Shown here piece by piece: positions 1 to 7,613 of a stretch of 64,000 nt of DNA; the stretch's first letter is position 1, and every line of letters starts with the position of its first letter. The notes under the pieces were generated by a model that was given only the letters and a program-made list of their open reading frames with translations, ran no database searches and was not told where the DNA came from. A program made the position numbers and the translations under genes. The stretch is from CAKOSP01 sp964369845 (GTDB lineage Bacteria; Bacillota_I; Bacilli_A; RF39; UBA660), in the NCBI GenBank assembly GCA_964369845.1, contig CAYJFJ010000003.1, positions 4,413-68,412 on the forward strand, in the 5' to 3' direction.

Positions 1-1006
1 ATTCCCTAAGTTCTGCTTTTAAAATAAATTCTGTATTTAACTTCTCTATTTTATCATATCTTTTATTAAGCATTTTCATATCTTTAAGTGGATTTAATAA
101 CCATGATTTTAATTTTCTTGAACCTACTGCTGTTCTAGTTTTATCTAATAACCAAAGTAAACTATATGTTCTTTCTTTTAATCTTAGAGTTTCGACTAGT
201 TCTAAATTTCTTATTGTATGGATATCCATTTCTAAGTAATCTAATTTGTTTTTTTCATTTATTTTGTTAATGTGTGCTAAATCTTTTAATAATTTAACTT
301 TTAAGTAATAAAATAAATGTTTTACTCCTACTGCTGTTCTTGCTTCAACTTCATATAAAAATCTTGGTACTTCTTCTTCTAAAATATTATCCGAGTAAGA
401 AATTTCTATTCCATAATTATTTTTTAAAATATCTATTAAATTAGTATTTAAATTATCTATTAATAATAATTCTTTAATACCTAAACTTAAAATTTCATTG
501 ACTAATGTTTCTTCATTTAAATTAAGTTTAACAGATGATAAATTACCAGTTGATAAATCTAAATATGTTAAAAGATACATATCGGCAAATTTTAATACGC
601 TTGCTATATATGATTCACTGTGAGCATCTAAAAGTTCAAAGTCTGCAACTGTTCCTTTAGAAACAACGCTAACTACTCCTCTTTTAACTACACCTTTAAC
701 ATTTTTTGGATTTTCAAGTTGCTCTGCTATTGCTACTTTATAACCTTTACTTACTAGTTTTTCTATATAAGCTTTTACTGCATGATGCGGAACTCCGCAC
801 ATTGGAACTCGCTCTGATAAGCCAGCTACTTTTCCGGTTAAAGTTAACTCTAATTCTCTAGATGCAGTAACTGCATCTTCGAAAAACAATTCATAAAAGT
901 CTCCAAGACGAAAAAATACAAGTTCTTCTTTGTAATTTTCTTTTACTTCTGCGTACTGCTGCATCATTGGACTTAATTTGTTTTTATCTACTTCATTTAA
1001 TTTCAT
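1..1006 (-). CDS. mutS: DNA mismatch repair protein MutS, N-terminal part (cut by window edge)
   Basis: MutS recognises mismatches and recruits MutL. The translated reverse strand starts MKLNEVDKNKLSPMMQQY and carries the MutS domain I signature (FFRLGDFYELFFEDA, then VPMCGVPHH), followed by domain II/III sequence up to the window edge. About 335 residues are visible; the ATPase half lies outside. The start is the ATG at 1004-1006, preceded by a GGAAGTGA Shine-Dalgarno-like stretch. It lies downstream of a small membrane-protein gene on the same strand and is separated from it by a terminator-like hairpin, so it probably has its own promoter. Identification is by family motifs. Confidence 0.95.
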   Translation of the reverse strand, partial: MKLNEVDKNKLSPMMQQYAEVKENYKEELVFFRLGDFYELFFEDAVTASRELELTLTGKVAGLSERVPMCGVPHHAVKAYIEKLVSKGYKVAIAEQLENPKNVKGVVKRGVVSVVSKGTVADFELLDAHSESYIASVLKFADMYLLTYLDLSTGNLSSVKLNLNEETLVNEILSLGIKELLLIDNLNTNLIDILKNNYGIEISYSDNILEEEVPRFLYEVEARTAVGVKHLFYYLKVKLLKDLAHINKINEKNKLDYLEMDIHTIRNLELVETLRLKERTYSLLWLLDKTRTAVGSRKLKSWLLNPLKDMKMLNKRYDKIEKLNTEFILKAELRE

Positions 1007-1051
1007 AATAATTCACTTCCCATATTATAACACTATAATTCTTTTTTTTCA

Positions 1052-1080
1052 TATAAAAATAAGTAATTTCTCACTTATTT
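1052..1080 (-). terminator. Rho-independent terminator between the 189-aa gene and mutS
   Basis: An 8-bp perfect inverted repeat (AAATAAGT / ACTTATTT, 8-nt loop) is followed by a short T-rich run on the minus strand, directly at the end of the upstream gene. Confidence 0.55.
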
Positions 1081-1648
1081 ATTCATTATCTTCTTTTTTT
1101 CTTACTAAATGAAACTTTCTGTTTGCATTTAAAGCAAAATCTAATGAAACTTCAGTACTATTTGTCTTTTTGGAAGTTTCATATTTATTGCTATATGCTT
1201 CTTCTAAATAGTGTAAAGATCTTTTTAGCATTTGCATATTTTTTTGTTCTTTTGTTAGCTTGGTTATAATTTCATTTCTTTGTTCTTCGTTAGATTTTTG
1301 ATTGTAATCATTTCTGCTTTTTAAGTAAGCGTTTCTTAAATAAGATATAGAGCTTGCTAATATAGTAACTGCAAACAATGAATGCACTATTCCTGGCAAT
1401 ACTGATACGTTTTGCAGAATCATTAGTGTAAGAAGATAACTTAATAAAATCATACTAGATGTTATTCCTGATATACTTTTAGCTCTTGTTAAATTTTTAT
1501 CTATCGCTTTATTCAAATCTAAATTTTCTCTTAAAGTATTTTCTTTATTTCTCAGACAAGTAGTTATATACTCTAATTTTTCTATTTCTTCTTCTGCCGA
1601 TTCAATTTTTAATTTTTCACTGGTTTTTAAATCTATAAATTCACTCAT
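1079..1648 (-). CDS. Membrane protein of unknown function with flanking coiled coils
   Basis: I do not recognise this family. The 189-residue product has a charged, Lys/Glu-rich helical N-terminal half (about residues 8-60), a pair of hydrophobic segments at about 60-105, and a second Lys/Gln/Glu-rich helical region at about 110-160. That suggests a small membrane protein with cytoplasmic coiled coils on both sides of a TM hairpin. It sits between ylbL and mutS on the same strand. A similar layout, two TM helices between charged helices, is seen in the unrelated protein at 26468-26896. Confidence 0.6.
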   Translation of the reverse strand: MSEFIDLKTSEKLKIESAEEEIEKLEYITTCLRNKENTLRENLDLNKAIDKNLTRAKSISGITSSMILLSYLLTLMILQNVSVLPGIVHSLFAVTILASSISYLRNAYLKSRNDYNQKSNEEQRNEIITKLTKEQKNMQMLKRSLHYLEEAYSNKYETSKKTNSTEVSLDFALNANRKFHLVRKKEDNE

Positions 1649-1701
1649 AATGTTTCCTTTTGAATATTTATTATAATGATAATTTAGTTGCTTGTCAATT
1701 A

Positions 1702-2706
1702 TTATTTCAAAGCTTCTAAAGCTTCTTCAAATGTATTTACTCCGATAATTTCCATATCTAAATCATACTCTTCTTTTACACTTATAGCTTCTTCATAATT
1801 TTCAAGTGGACATAAAAATATATCTGCATTTTTCGAACCTAATACTTTATATTTCACTCCTGAAATTTCTCCTACAAATCCATTTTCTTCAATTGTTCCT
1901 GTACCAACTATTTTTCTTCCGTCTGTAATATCTTCTTCTACAAGTTCATTATATATAGCAAGACTTAGCATCAGTCCGCCTGATGGACCAGATTCACTAG
2001 CTTTTGATGTAATAGTAAGTTCGGGAGATAAATCATAGTCATATGTTGTTACAAAAACTATACCTATTTTAGGTTCATTATCAATTTCTACAATGGTTGA
2101 TTTAATTTCTTTTTCTTTGTTATCTCTTTGTACAGTCAATGTTATTTCATCGCCAATATTTTTTTCAGATATTGCTTTGTCTAGTTCACTAAAAACTTCT
2201 TCACTTTTACCATTTACTTCAGTGATAATATCTCCTACTTTTAAATCAGTATCTGCTGCTGGATCAATATATGCAATATTAATCATTTCGCTTTTTATAT
2301 CTAAACTTTTTCCTGCATAACTATATGCCGCTTGAGTAGCTAAATCTATTGATGACTCCATTTGCAGTTTATCTAAAATTCTTAATTCTTCATATGTTTG
2401 ATTTTCTAAAGTTATATCTTCTTTAGTTTCTATATCCCAGTTTGGTAATATATAAGAAAGCAGTAGTGTTGGCACTGTCCCTTCAAATACCGTTACATAA
2501 GCCATATTAAGTGTACCTTGTGCATCGAATCCACCATCTACTTCGATTCTATCATTTAAATTTATATTACCACCAGGAGTATATATTACATATGGAAGTT
2601 TTATTGTAAAAACTATGTATATAATTATTAAACTTATTAAAAATTTGTAATTTTCCTTTATAAAATTTTTGAATTTGTCATATATTTTATTAATCAATTC
2701 TATCAC
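1702..2706 (-). CDS. ylbL: YlbL/SepM-type PDZ-domain Lon-like serine protease
   Basis: A membrane-anchored protease with an N-terminal TM segment (about residues 20-40), a PDZ domain (about 130-205, including DLKVGDIITEVNG) and a C-terminal S16 (Lon-type) protease domain. The nucleophile sits in SGPSGG (Ser at about 242), and the Lys of the Ser-Lys dyad is in GVKYK (about 285-287). The 334-aa length and domain order match YlbL of Bacillus and SepM of streptococci, which process secreted peptides or proteins. It is divergent from ylbJ, 32 bp away; ylbJ and ylbL are also close together in B. subtilis. The native substrate cannot be told from sequence. Confidence 0.9.
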   Translation of the reverse strand: MIELINKIYDKFKNFIKENYKFLISLIIIYIVFTIKLPYVIYTPGGNINLNDRIEVDGGFDAQGTLNMAYVTVFEGTVPTLLLSYILPNWDIETKEDITLENQTYEELRILDKLQMESSIDLATQAAYSYAGKSLDIKSEMINIAYIDPAADTDLKVGDIITEVNGKSEEVFSELDKAISEKNIGDEITLTVQRDNKEKEIKSTIVEIDNEPKIGIVFVTTYDYDLSPELTITSKASESGPSGGLMLSLAIYNELVEEDITDGRKIVGTGTIEENGFVGEISGVKYKVLGSKNADIFLCPLENYEEAISVKEEYDLDMEIIGVNTFEEALEALK

Positions 2707-2738
2707 CTTGTTTAATTATACCAAAGTTTGGAGATTAT

Positions 2739-3653
2739 ATGAAAAAAAATATGCATTTATACAAAAATTTCTTAATTTTAGTTTTTTTTGTAACTTTTCT
2801 TTATTTAATTTTTTATAACCGTGTATTAATTACTAGTGTTTCAATATCCTCTGTTAATATATGGCTTACTAGAGTTTTCCCAACTTTATTTATTATGTTT
2901 ATTGTTCAAGACTTTTTAATCAATTATAACTTTGCTTATTATTTAAAATTTGTTACTGGCAAATTATTTAGAAAACTATTTTCTTTATCAGATAGTGCTA
3001 CTCTAGCTTTTTTATTATCTCTTATTAGTGGATCTCCTAGTAGTGCTATTACTGTAAAAAATTTATATTTAAATAACAACATTTCTAAATTTGAAGCAAA
3101 TAGATTACTACATTTCACTTATTTTACAAATCCTTTATTTACATATAATATTTTGACATTTATGTTTGTTGATTCTTACTATGTTTTTAAAATAATGTTT
3201 GCTTTATATATTAGTAATTTTATATTAGCTTTTGTTTTACCTAGAAATAAAGTTTTTCTTCCTTCTAAAACTAAAAATATCAATGTTTTTTTCGGTGATA
3301 CACTTGTTACATCGATAAAAAATAGTTTAAATAATTTAACTTTAATTTTAGGAAGCATTACTTTTTTTATGATAGTTAGTAGTATTTTATCTAATTATTT
3401 AACAAATGATTTGCATATAGCTATTTTAAAAGGTTTTTTTGAAATAACTAACGGACTTGAATTTATTGTAGACATTAACTATTCTAGCAATATAAAAGAA
3501 ATAATTAGTATTTTAATTATTTCTTTTGGAGGCATGTCTATTCATACTCAAGTTTATTCAATGATTTGTGATACTGATTTATCTTACCTAGCTTTTCTCA
3601 AAGGTAGAATATACTCAGTTATACTTAGCGTTTTAATAGTAATCCTTATTTAG
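2739..3653 (+). CDS. ylbJ: Sporulation integral membrane protein YlbJ
   Basis: A polytopic membrane protein of 304 aa with about eight hydrophobic segments. It has the nucleoside-recognition (Gate) type motifs seen in YlbJ: RVFPTLFIMF near residue 45, LISGSPSSAITVKNLYLNN near residue 95, and a second Gate-like repeat in the C-terminal half (FGGMSIHTQVYSM). In B. subtilis YlbJ is made in the mother cell and is needed for normal spores. The ATG follows a GGAG ribosome site (TTTGGAGATTAT). It is one of the few plus-strand genes, transcribed away from ylbL, and its 3' end overlaps the convergent pilin-like gene by 8 bp. Confidence 0.85.
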   Translation: MKKNMHLYKNFLILVFFVTFLYLIFYNRVLITSVSISSVNIWLTRVFPTLFIMFIVQDFLINYNFAYYLKFVTGKLFRKLFSLSDSATLAFLLSLISGSPSSAITVKNLYLNNNISKFEANRLLHFTYFTNPLFTYNILTFMFVDSYYVFKIMFALYISNFILAFVLPRNKVFLPSKTKNINVFFGDTLVTSIKNSLNNLTLILGSITFFMIVSSILSNYLTNDLHIAILKGFFEITNGLEFIVDINYSSNIKEIISILIISFGGMSIHTQVYSMICDTDLSYLAFLKGRIYSVILSVLIVILI

Positions 3654-4188
3654 TGCAAGATGGTAAATTATCACTTTCATATGTACTTATATAATTTATT
3701 TGGATATCATCTAATGCATTATTATTATCACTTGAATTTCTATCATTATTTGTATAAACTGGAATATTTATTTCAATTATTTTTTCAGTACTAGATACTT
3801 CATGCGTGCAAACTGAAGTATCTTTATAGTCTATCATAGCTCCTTTTATACTCCATGCATTATTAACATTGTCTTTAGTCTTATAACTTATATTTTCAGT
3901 GGAAGATATATTTATATTTGAGTTTTTTCCACTTTCGAAGTAAATTTCAATTATTTTTTTATCTTCAGAAAGAGTAATTTGTGATATAACTTCACCTTCT
4001 AGATCTAGTCGAATTTCACTTATAATATCAAATCTATTACTTTGGTTATTAATTGCAAAGTCATTTGAAGTTAATTCATTATTTAAATCAATTAATAATC
4101 TATATAAAAATAATATCACTATAGATATTAAACCTACTGCTACTACTAATTCTAATATTGATAAACCTTTTTTTCCTATTTTTATCAT
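3646..4188 (-). CDS. Prepilin-like protein, PilW/PulJ-like
   Basis: The N-terminus has a type IV prepilin-type signature: a short basic leader, a Gly, then LSILELVVAVGLISIVILFLY with Glu at position 5 of the mature helix. The remaining 150 residues are a polar pseudopilin-like globular part with two Cys near the middle and end. The gene overlaps its upstream neighbour by 4 bp (ATGA-type coupling). It is the last gene of a three-pilin cassette. It is likely a minor pseudopilin of a competence-like or type IV pilus-like system. No prepilin peptidase or assembly ATPase is seen within the window. Confidence 0.75.
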   Translation of the reverse strand: MIKIGKKGLSILELVVAVGLISIVILFLYRLLIDLNNELTSNDFAINNQSNRFDIISEIRLDLEGEVISQITLSEDKKIIEIYFESGKNSNINISSTENISYKTKDNVNNAWSIKGAMIDYKDTSVCTHEVSSTEKIIEINIPVYTNNDRNSSDNNNALDDIQINYISTYESDNLPSCTK

Positions 4189-5054
4189 AAAGCACCTACT
4201 ATCATGTATGGATTTTCTAAAGTGCCATCACCTGTAAATCTCAAATTACTTTTAAGTGTAATTACAGGTCTAATATTAGCTGTTTCAGTAACTGTTTTCT
4301 CAGCATCTTCTCCGATCACTTTCACATAAGCAAATAAATTATATTCGCCTGGACTCATTGTCCAGTATTCTTCATCACTTAATAAATATGTTTCATTATT
4401 ATATAAGCTATAATTATACTCCTCTATTGTAAGTAGTCTAATAGGGTACATTAATTTACCATTTGATACACTTGCTTTTTCAGTGCAACTATTTGATGAA
4501 TTATTTATGCAAATTTCTTTATCACTTATAAAATTATTATTAGGTAATAAATAGTCTTCATAAAATGTTTCAGTTTTTGTTTTTATATCAGAGCTGTAAT
4601 AAGTTATATTATCATTTTCCTGTTTATATATATAATTACTATGATAACTATTTGAGCTATTTGAATTATATATTGAGTCATTTAAATATATTGGGCTAGA
4701 ATCATTTAATATTATATTTATTGTATTATCTTCACCGATACTTATTATTTCCCAGTTTAAATTAGCAAAATATAAATTATTATTATTTGTTAAACCTACA
4801 ATATAAGTAGTACTATTGTGTTTTATTAATTCGTTATCACTAGTTAATATAGAGTTATATAAAAGTAACTCTTCATTTATATTACTAGTTAAATCACTTA
4901 AATTTTCTTTTAAATGTTCTTTTTCTTTATTAAGTAGTAACCTTGAATTACTATAAATACCAATAAGTACAAGTAACATTGTTAAAAAAGATAAAAGTAA
5001 AGTATAAATAACTGATGTTGATATAAAACCTTTATTATTTAGATTATATTTCAT
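4185..5054 (-). CDS. Prepilin-like protein with large C-terminal domain
   Basis: The second gene of the pilin cassette, 289 aa. It starts MKYNLNNKGFISTSVIYTLL, that is, a basic leader, a Gly-Phe cleavage context and one long hydrophobic helix, but it lacks the canonical Glu5 of pilins. The exported part is Asn/Ser/Tyr-rich and ends with a RPVITLKS...GTLENPYMI segment. I take this as a repeated tail type in surface proteins of this kind of organism (inference). It overlaps both neighbours by a few bases, indicating one operon. It is probably a non-canonical pseudopilin or a pilin-tip protein. Confidence 0.65.
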   Translation of the reverse strand: MKYNLNNKGFISTSVIYTLLLSFLTMLLVLIGIYSNSRLLLNKEKEHLKENLSDLTSNINEELLLYNSILTSDNELIKHNSTTYIVGLTNNNNLYFANLNWEIISIGEDNTINIILNDSSPIYLNDSIYNSNSSNSYHSNYIYKQENDNITYYSSDIKTKTETFYEDYLLPNNNFISDKEICINNSSNSCTEKASVSNGKLMYPIRLLTIEEYNYSLYNNETYLLSDEEYWTMSPGEYNLFAYVKVIGEDAEKTVTETANIRPVITLKSNLRFTGDGTLENPYMIVGAL

Positions 5055-5619
5055 TTTTCACCTCTATACCTAAATTAGCATAATTATATACGCAGTTTTC
5101 TTCACAAGATGATCCATCTTTATTTGTTTTATAACTTACTACTAAAATATAATTTTGATGAATAACTGATGTATCAATAGTTTTTAAATACTCGTACTTT
5201 TCGTATGTTAAAGATATATTTTCTTGATAACACTCATCACTATCACTGTGTATACTTTCGTACGTACAGCTTTTGATTTTAGTTAAATCACTTGATACTA
5301 AAAATATACTTTCAATATTAAAACTGCTCTTTAAAGCTAAATATTCATTATAATAAATGTCACTATAAAATAATTCTTTGTTATTGATAAGTTCATAGAT
5401 GTATTTTTGTGATTTTGCAAGAGACTCTAAATCAACTCTTTGCGTTATGAACTTTTTAACTTCACTAGTTTTAAAGATGTAACTTACATCATCATAATAT
5501 AATCTTTTTTCTTCTTCAATAATTTGCGCTTTGTAAGAAGAATGTATCATCAATAATGCTACTGTTAACATAGTTACTACTATTAAAGTTTCAATTATTG
5601 CAAACCCTTTTCTATTCAT
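5044..5619 (-). CDS. Prepilin-like protein, first gene of pilin cassette
   Basis: 191 aa. It opens MNRKGFAIIETLIVVTML, with leader MNRKG, then FAIIET with Glu5, the classical class III signal peptide of pseudopilins, and continues as one hydrophobic helix. The globular part contains four Cys (a CTYES..DECY pair and a CEENC pair), so disulphides outside the cell are possible. It is followed with an 11-bp overlap by the next pilin-like gene. The three genes look like a minor-pilin block, as in ComG operons, but no gene of the export motor accompanies them here. Confidence 0.75.
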   Translation of the reverse strand: MNRKGFAIIETLIVVTMLTVALLMIHSSYKAQIIEEEKRLYYDDVSYIFKTSEVKKFITQRVDLESLAKSQKYIYELINNKELFYSDIYYNEYLALKSSFNIESIFLVSSDLTKIKSCTYESIHSDSDECYQENISLTYEKYEYLKTIDTSVIHQNYILVVSYKTNKDGSSCEENCVYNYANLGIEVKNEI

Positions 5620-5667
5620 TTTACTATCCTCTATTTATATTATAAGTTACTTTTTTTTTTTAAGCAA

Positions 5668-5695
5668 GAAAAAAACTAACTGATTAGCTAGTTTT
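5668..5695 (-). terminator. Terminator downstream of... pilin/kinase boundary
   Basis: An imperfect inverted repeat (AAAACTAACT / AGCTAGTTTT) followed by a T-run on the minus strand lies between the histidine kinase gene end (5713) and the pilin operon start. It would end transcription coming from the kinase gene, before nothing else on that strand. Confidence 0.5.
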
Positions 5696-5712
5696 GATTC
5701 AAATAGTCTTAT

Positions 5713-7542
5713 TTATGATACTATTTCATTTAAAATTTCTTTTATTTGTTCTTTATTAAATGGTTTTGATATATAATCATCAAATCCTTCTTTCATGTAT
5801 TTTTCTTTTGCTCCTGCTAAAGCATCAGCAGTAAGTGCGATTACTGGAGTGTTAAAACCTTCTATTTTCTTTAGTTCTTTTAAAGTTTCTACTCCGTCCA
5901 TCTCTGGCATCATTATATCTAATAAAATTATATCATAATTGTTTTTAACTTTTAGCTTTTCTATTGCTTCTTGTCCACTTGTAATAGTATCAATTTTTTG
6001 CGTTAAAGAATTTATTAATCTTTCAGCTACTTTTAAATTCAGTAAGTTATCATCTATAACTAAGATTTTTACTTTAGATAAATCCTTATCTATATTTTCT
6101 AAAACTTTTTCCTCGGGTTCTTTGTAATTACTGATTTTTTGTTTTAAGAGTATTGTGAATTTACTTCCTTTGCCAAATTCACTTTCTACTATTACTTGTC
6201 CACCTAAAAGCTCTACTAATTGTTTTAATATTGTTAGTCCTAAACCTGTTCCTTCGATTGTAGAATTTTTTTCTGCATCTAAGCGGTCAAATTTATTAAA
6301 TAATCTTTTTATGTTTTCTGATTTTATACCTTTACCAGTATCTTCTACTATTATTGTTAGTAATTCCTTGTTTTTTTCATACGAAGCTGACAAATTAACT
6401 TTACCTTCTTCTGTATATTTAAATGCATTAGATACTAAGTTGTTGATGATTTGTTTCAAATGTTGTCTATCACCTGAGAAATATTCCGGAATATTTTTAA
6501 ATTCTGATACGAATTCTACCTTTTTGTGTTTTATTCTAAAATTATTTACTTTTATAACTTCATCTACTATTTCTTCAAATTTATAATCTACTGTACTAAT
6601 TACTATTTTTTGACTTTCTATCTTACTGATATCTATAATATTTCCTACTATTTCTAATAATGTTTGAGATGCAGATACTATATCCTCGGCATCCGATTTT
6701 AAAGTTCCGGTAGCATCTTTATTTTCAGCTATTTCATTACTCAGACCCACTATTGCATTTAGAGGTGTTCTAATTTCATGGGACATACTTGATAAAAAGT
6801 CTGTCTTGGCTTGATTTGCTTTTTTTGCCTGCACTACTGCTATATCAAGTTTGTTAATTAATTTAACATCTGGATTTTCTATTGTATGATACATTAAAAA
6901 ACATAATAAAGTTAAGTTAAAATCATAAATAATTATTCCTGGTATAGCATAAGAAATTATTACAGTTACAATTAAAGCAATTAATATATATATAAATAAT
7001 CTGTGTCTTTTGTCATTTTTAACAAAATTTCTTATTGTAAGGTAACTTAAACATAGTAAATAAAACCCTACAAAATAATACGTTTTTGTTAACATTGGTC
7101 CTGTTGCGTTTGTTACTGTACCTATTTCTATTAGAGTAACTTCATCAGTCATTATAGAAACAAAATATAATAAGACTGTAAAAAATAACATAGTTTGAAA
7201 TATTCTTAAATTTTTCCGTATTTTAGGAAATACTACAACCATCATATAACCAAATAAACTAGCTGCTGAATTTACTATTAATGTCATTAGTATTTTGTTA
7301 CTACCGTTTACGTAATCATAATATACAGTATTCAATGTTTCTAAATCATGAATAGCACATAAAAAATGCAGTAATGTATTAAAAAATGCATATAAAGTTG
7401 ATGATATTAATAAAGATACAAAAAAAATATTTTCTATGTTTTTTTCTCTTTTTTTAGAAAAATACATTATTACTATTATTCCTAAAAATATTAATGAAAA
7501 TAATGGTAATTCAAACTCTAATGAACTATAAATTTTATTCAC
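5713..7542 (-). CDS. Hybrid membrane histidine kinase with C-terminal receiver domain
   Basis: 609 aa. The first 220 residues contain about seven hydrophobic segments forming a membrane sensor. They are followed by a HisKA domain with the phospho-acceptor His255 in SMSHEIRTPLN, then a HATPase_c domain (NLVSNAFKY, VEDTGKGI, GTGLGL boxes, about 365-475), and a receiver domain from about 490 to the end with phospho-acceptor Asp542 (LLDIMMPEMDG) and the conserved Lys593. Hybrid kinases with a terminal receiver need an HPt partner or act by phosphate storage. No response regulator or HPt gene is adjacent, so its output is unknown. It is divergent to nothing close by; the pilin cassette lies downstream of its 3' end. 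Confidence 0.9.
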   Translation of the reverse strand: MNKIYSSLEFELPLFSLIFLGIIVIMYFSKKREKNIENIFFVSLLISSTLYAFFNTLLHFLCAIHDLETLNTVYYDYVNGSNKILMTLIVNSAASLFGYMMVVVFPKIRKNLRIFQTMLFFTVLLYFVSIMTDEVTLIEIGTVTNATGPMLTKTYYFVGFYLLCLSYLTIRNFVKNDKRHRLFIYILIALIVTVIISYAIPGIIIYDFNLTLLCFLMYHTIENPDVKLINKLDIAVVQAKKANQAKTDFLSSMSHEIRTPLNAIVGLSNEIAENKDATGTLKSDAEDIVSASQTLLEIVGNIIDISKIESQKIVISTVDYKFEEIVDEVIKVNNFRIKHKKVEFVSEFKNIPEYFSGDRQHLKQIINNLVSNAFKYTEEGKVNLSASYEKNKELLTIIVEDTGKGIKSENIKRLFNKFDRLDAEKNSTIEGTGLGLTILKQLVELLGGQVIVESEFGKGSKFTILLKQKISNYKEPEEKVLENIDKDLSKVKILVIDDNLLNLKVAERLINSLTQKIDTITSGQEAIEKLKVKNNYDIILLDIMMPEMDGVETLKELKKIEGFNTPVIALTADALAGAKEKYMKEGFDDYISKPFNKEQIKEILNEIVS

Positions 7543-7575
7543 AATATCAACTCCGCTATTATAAGATTACCATAT

Positions 7576-7613
7576 AAAAAAATCTTTTTCAATATTCTTT
7601 TGAAAAAGATTTT
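7576..7613 (-). terminator. Terminator after the PLC-acyltransferase gene
   Basis: A 12-bp inverted repeat (AAAATCTTTTTC / GAAAAAGATTTT) separated by about 11 nt, followed by a T-run on the minus strand. The gene stop codon overlaps the hairpin. Confidence 0.7.

Noticed and set aside
2093..2320. Open frames on the strand opposite to large genes (also at 5939-6127, 6155-6586, 16211-16462, 28964-29383, 34174-34542, 61212-61559)
   Set aside because: They lie antisense inside well supported conserved genes, have no ribosome sites, and translate into low-complexity Ser/Phe/Leu text, as expected from the complement of AT-rich coding DNA.
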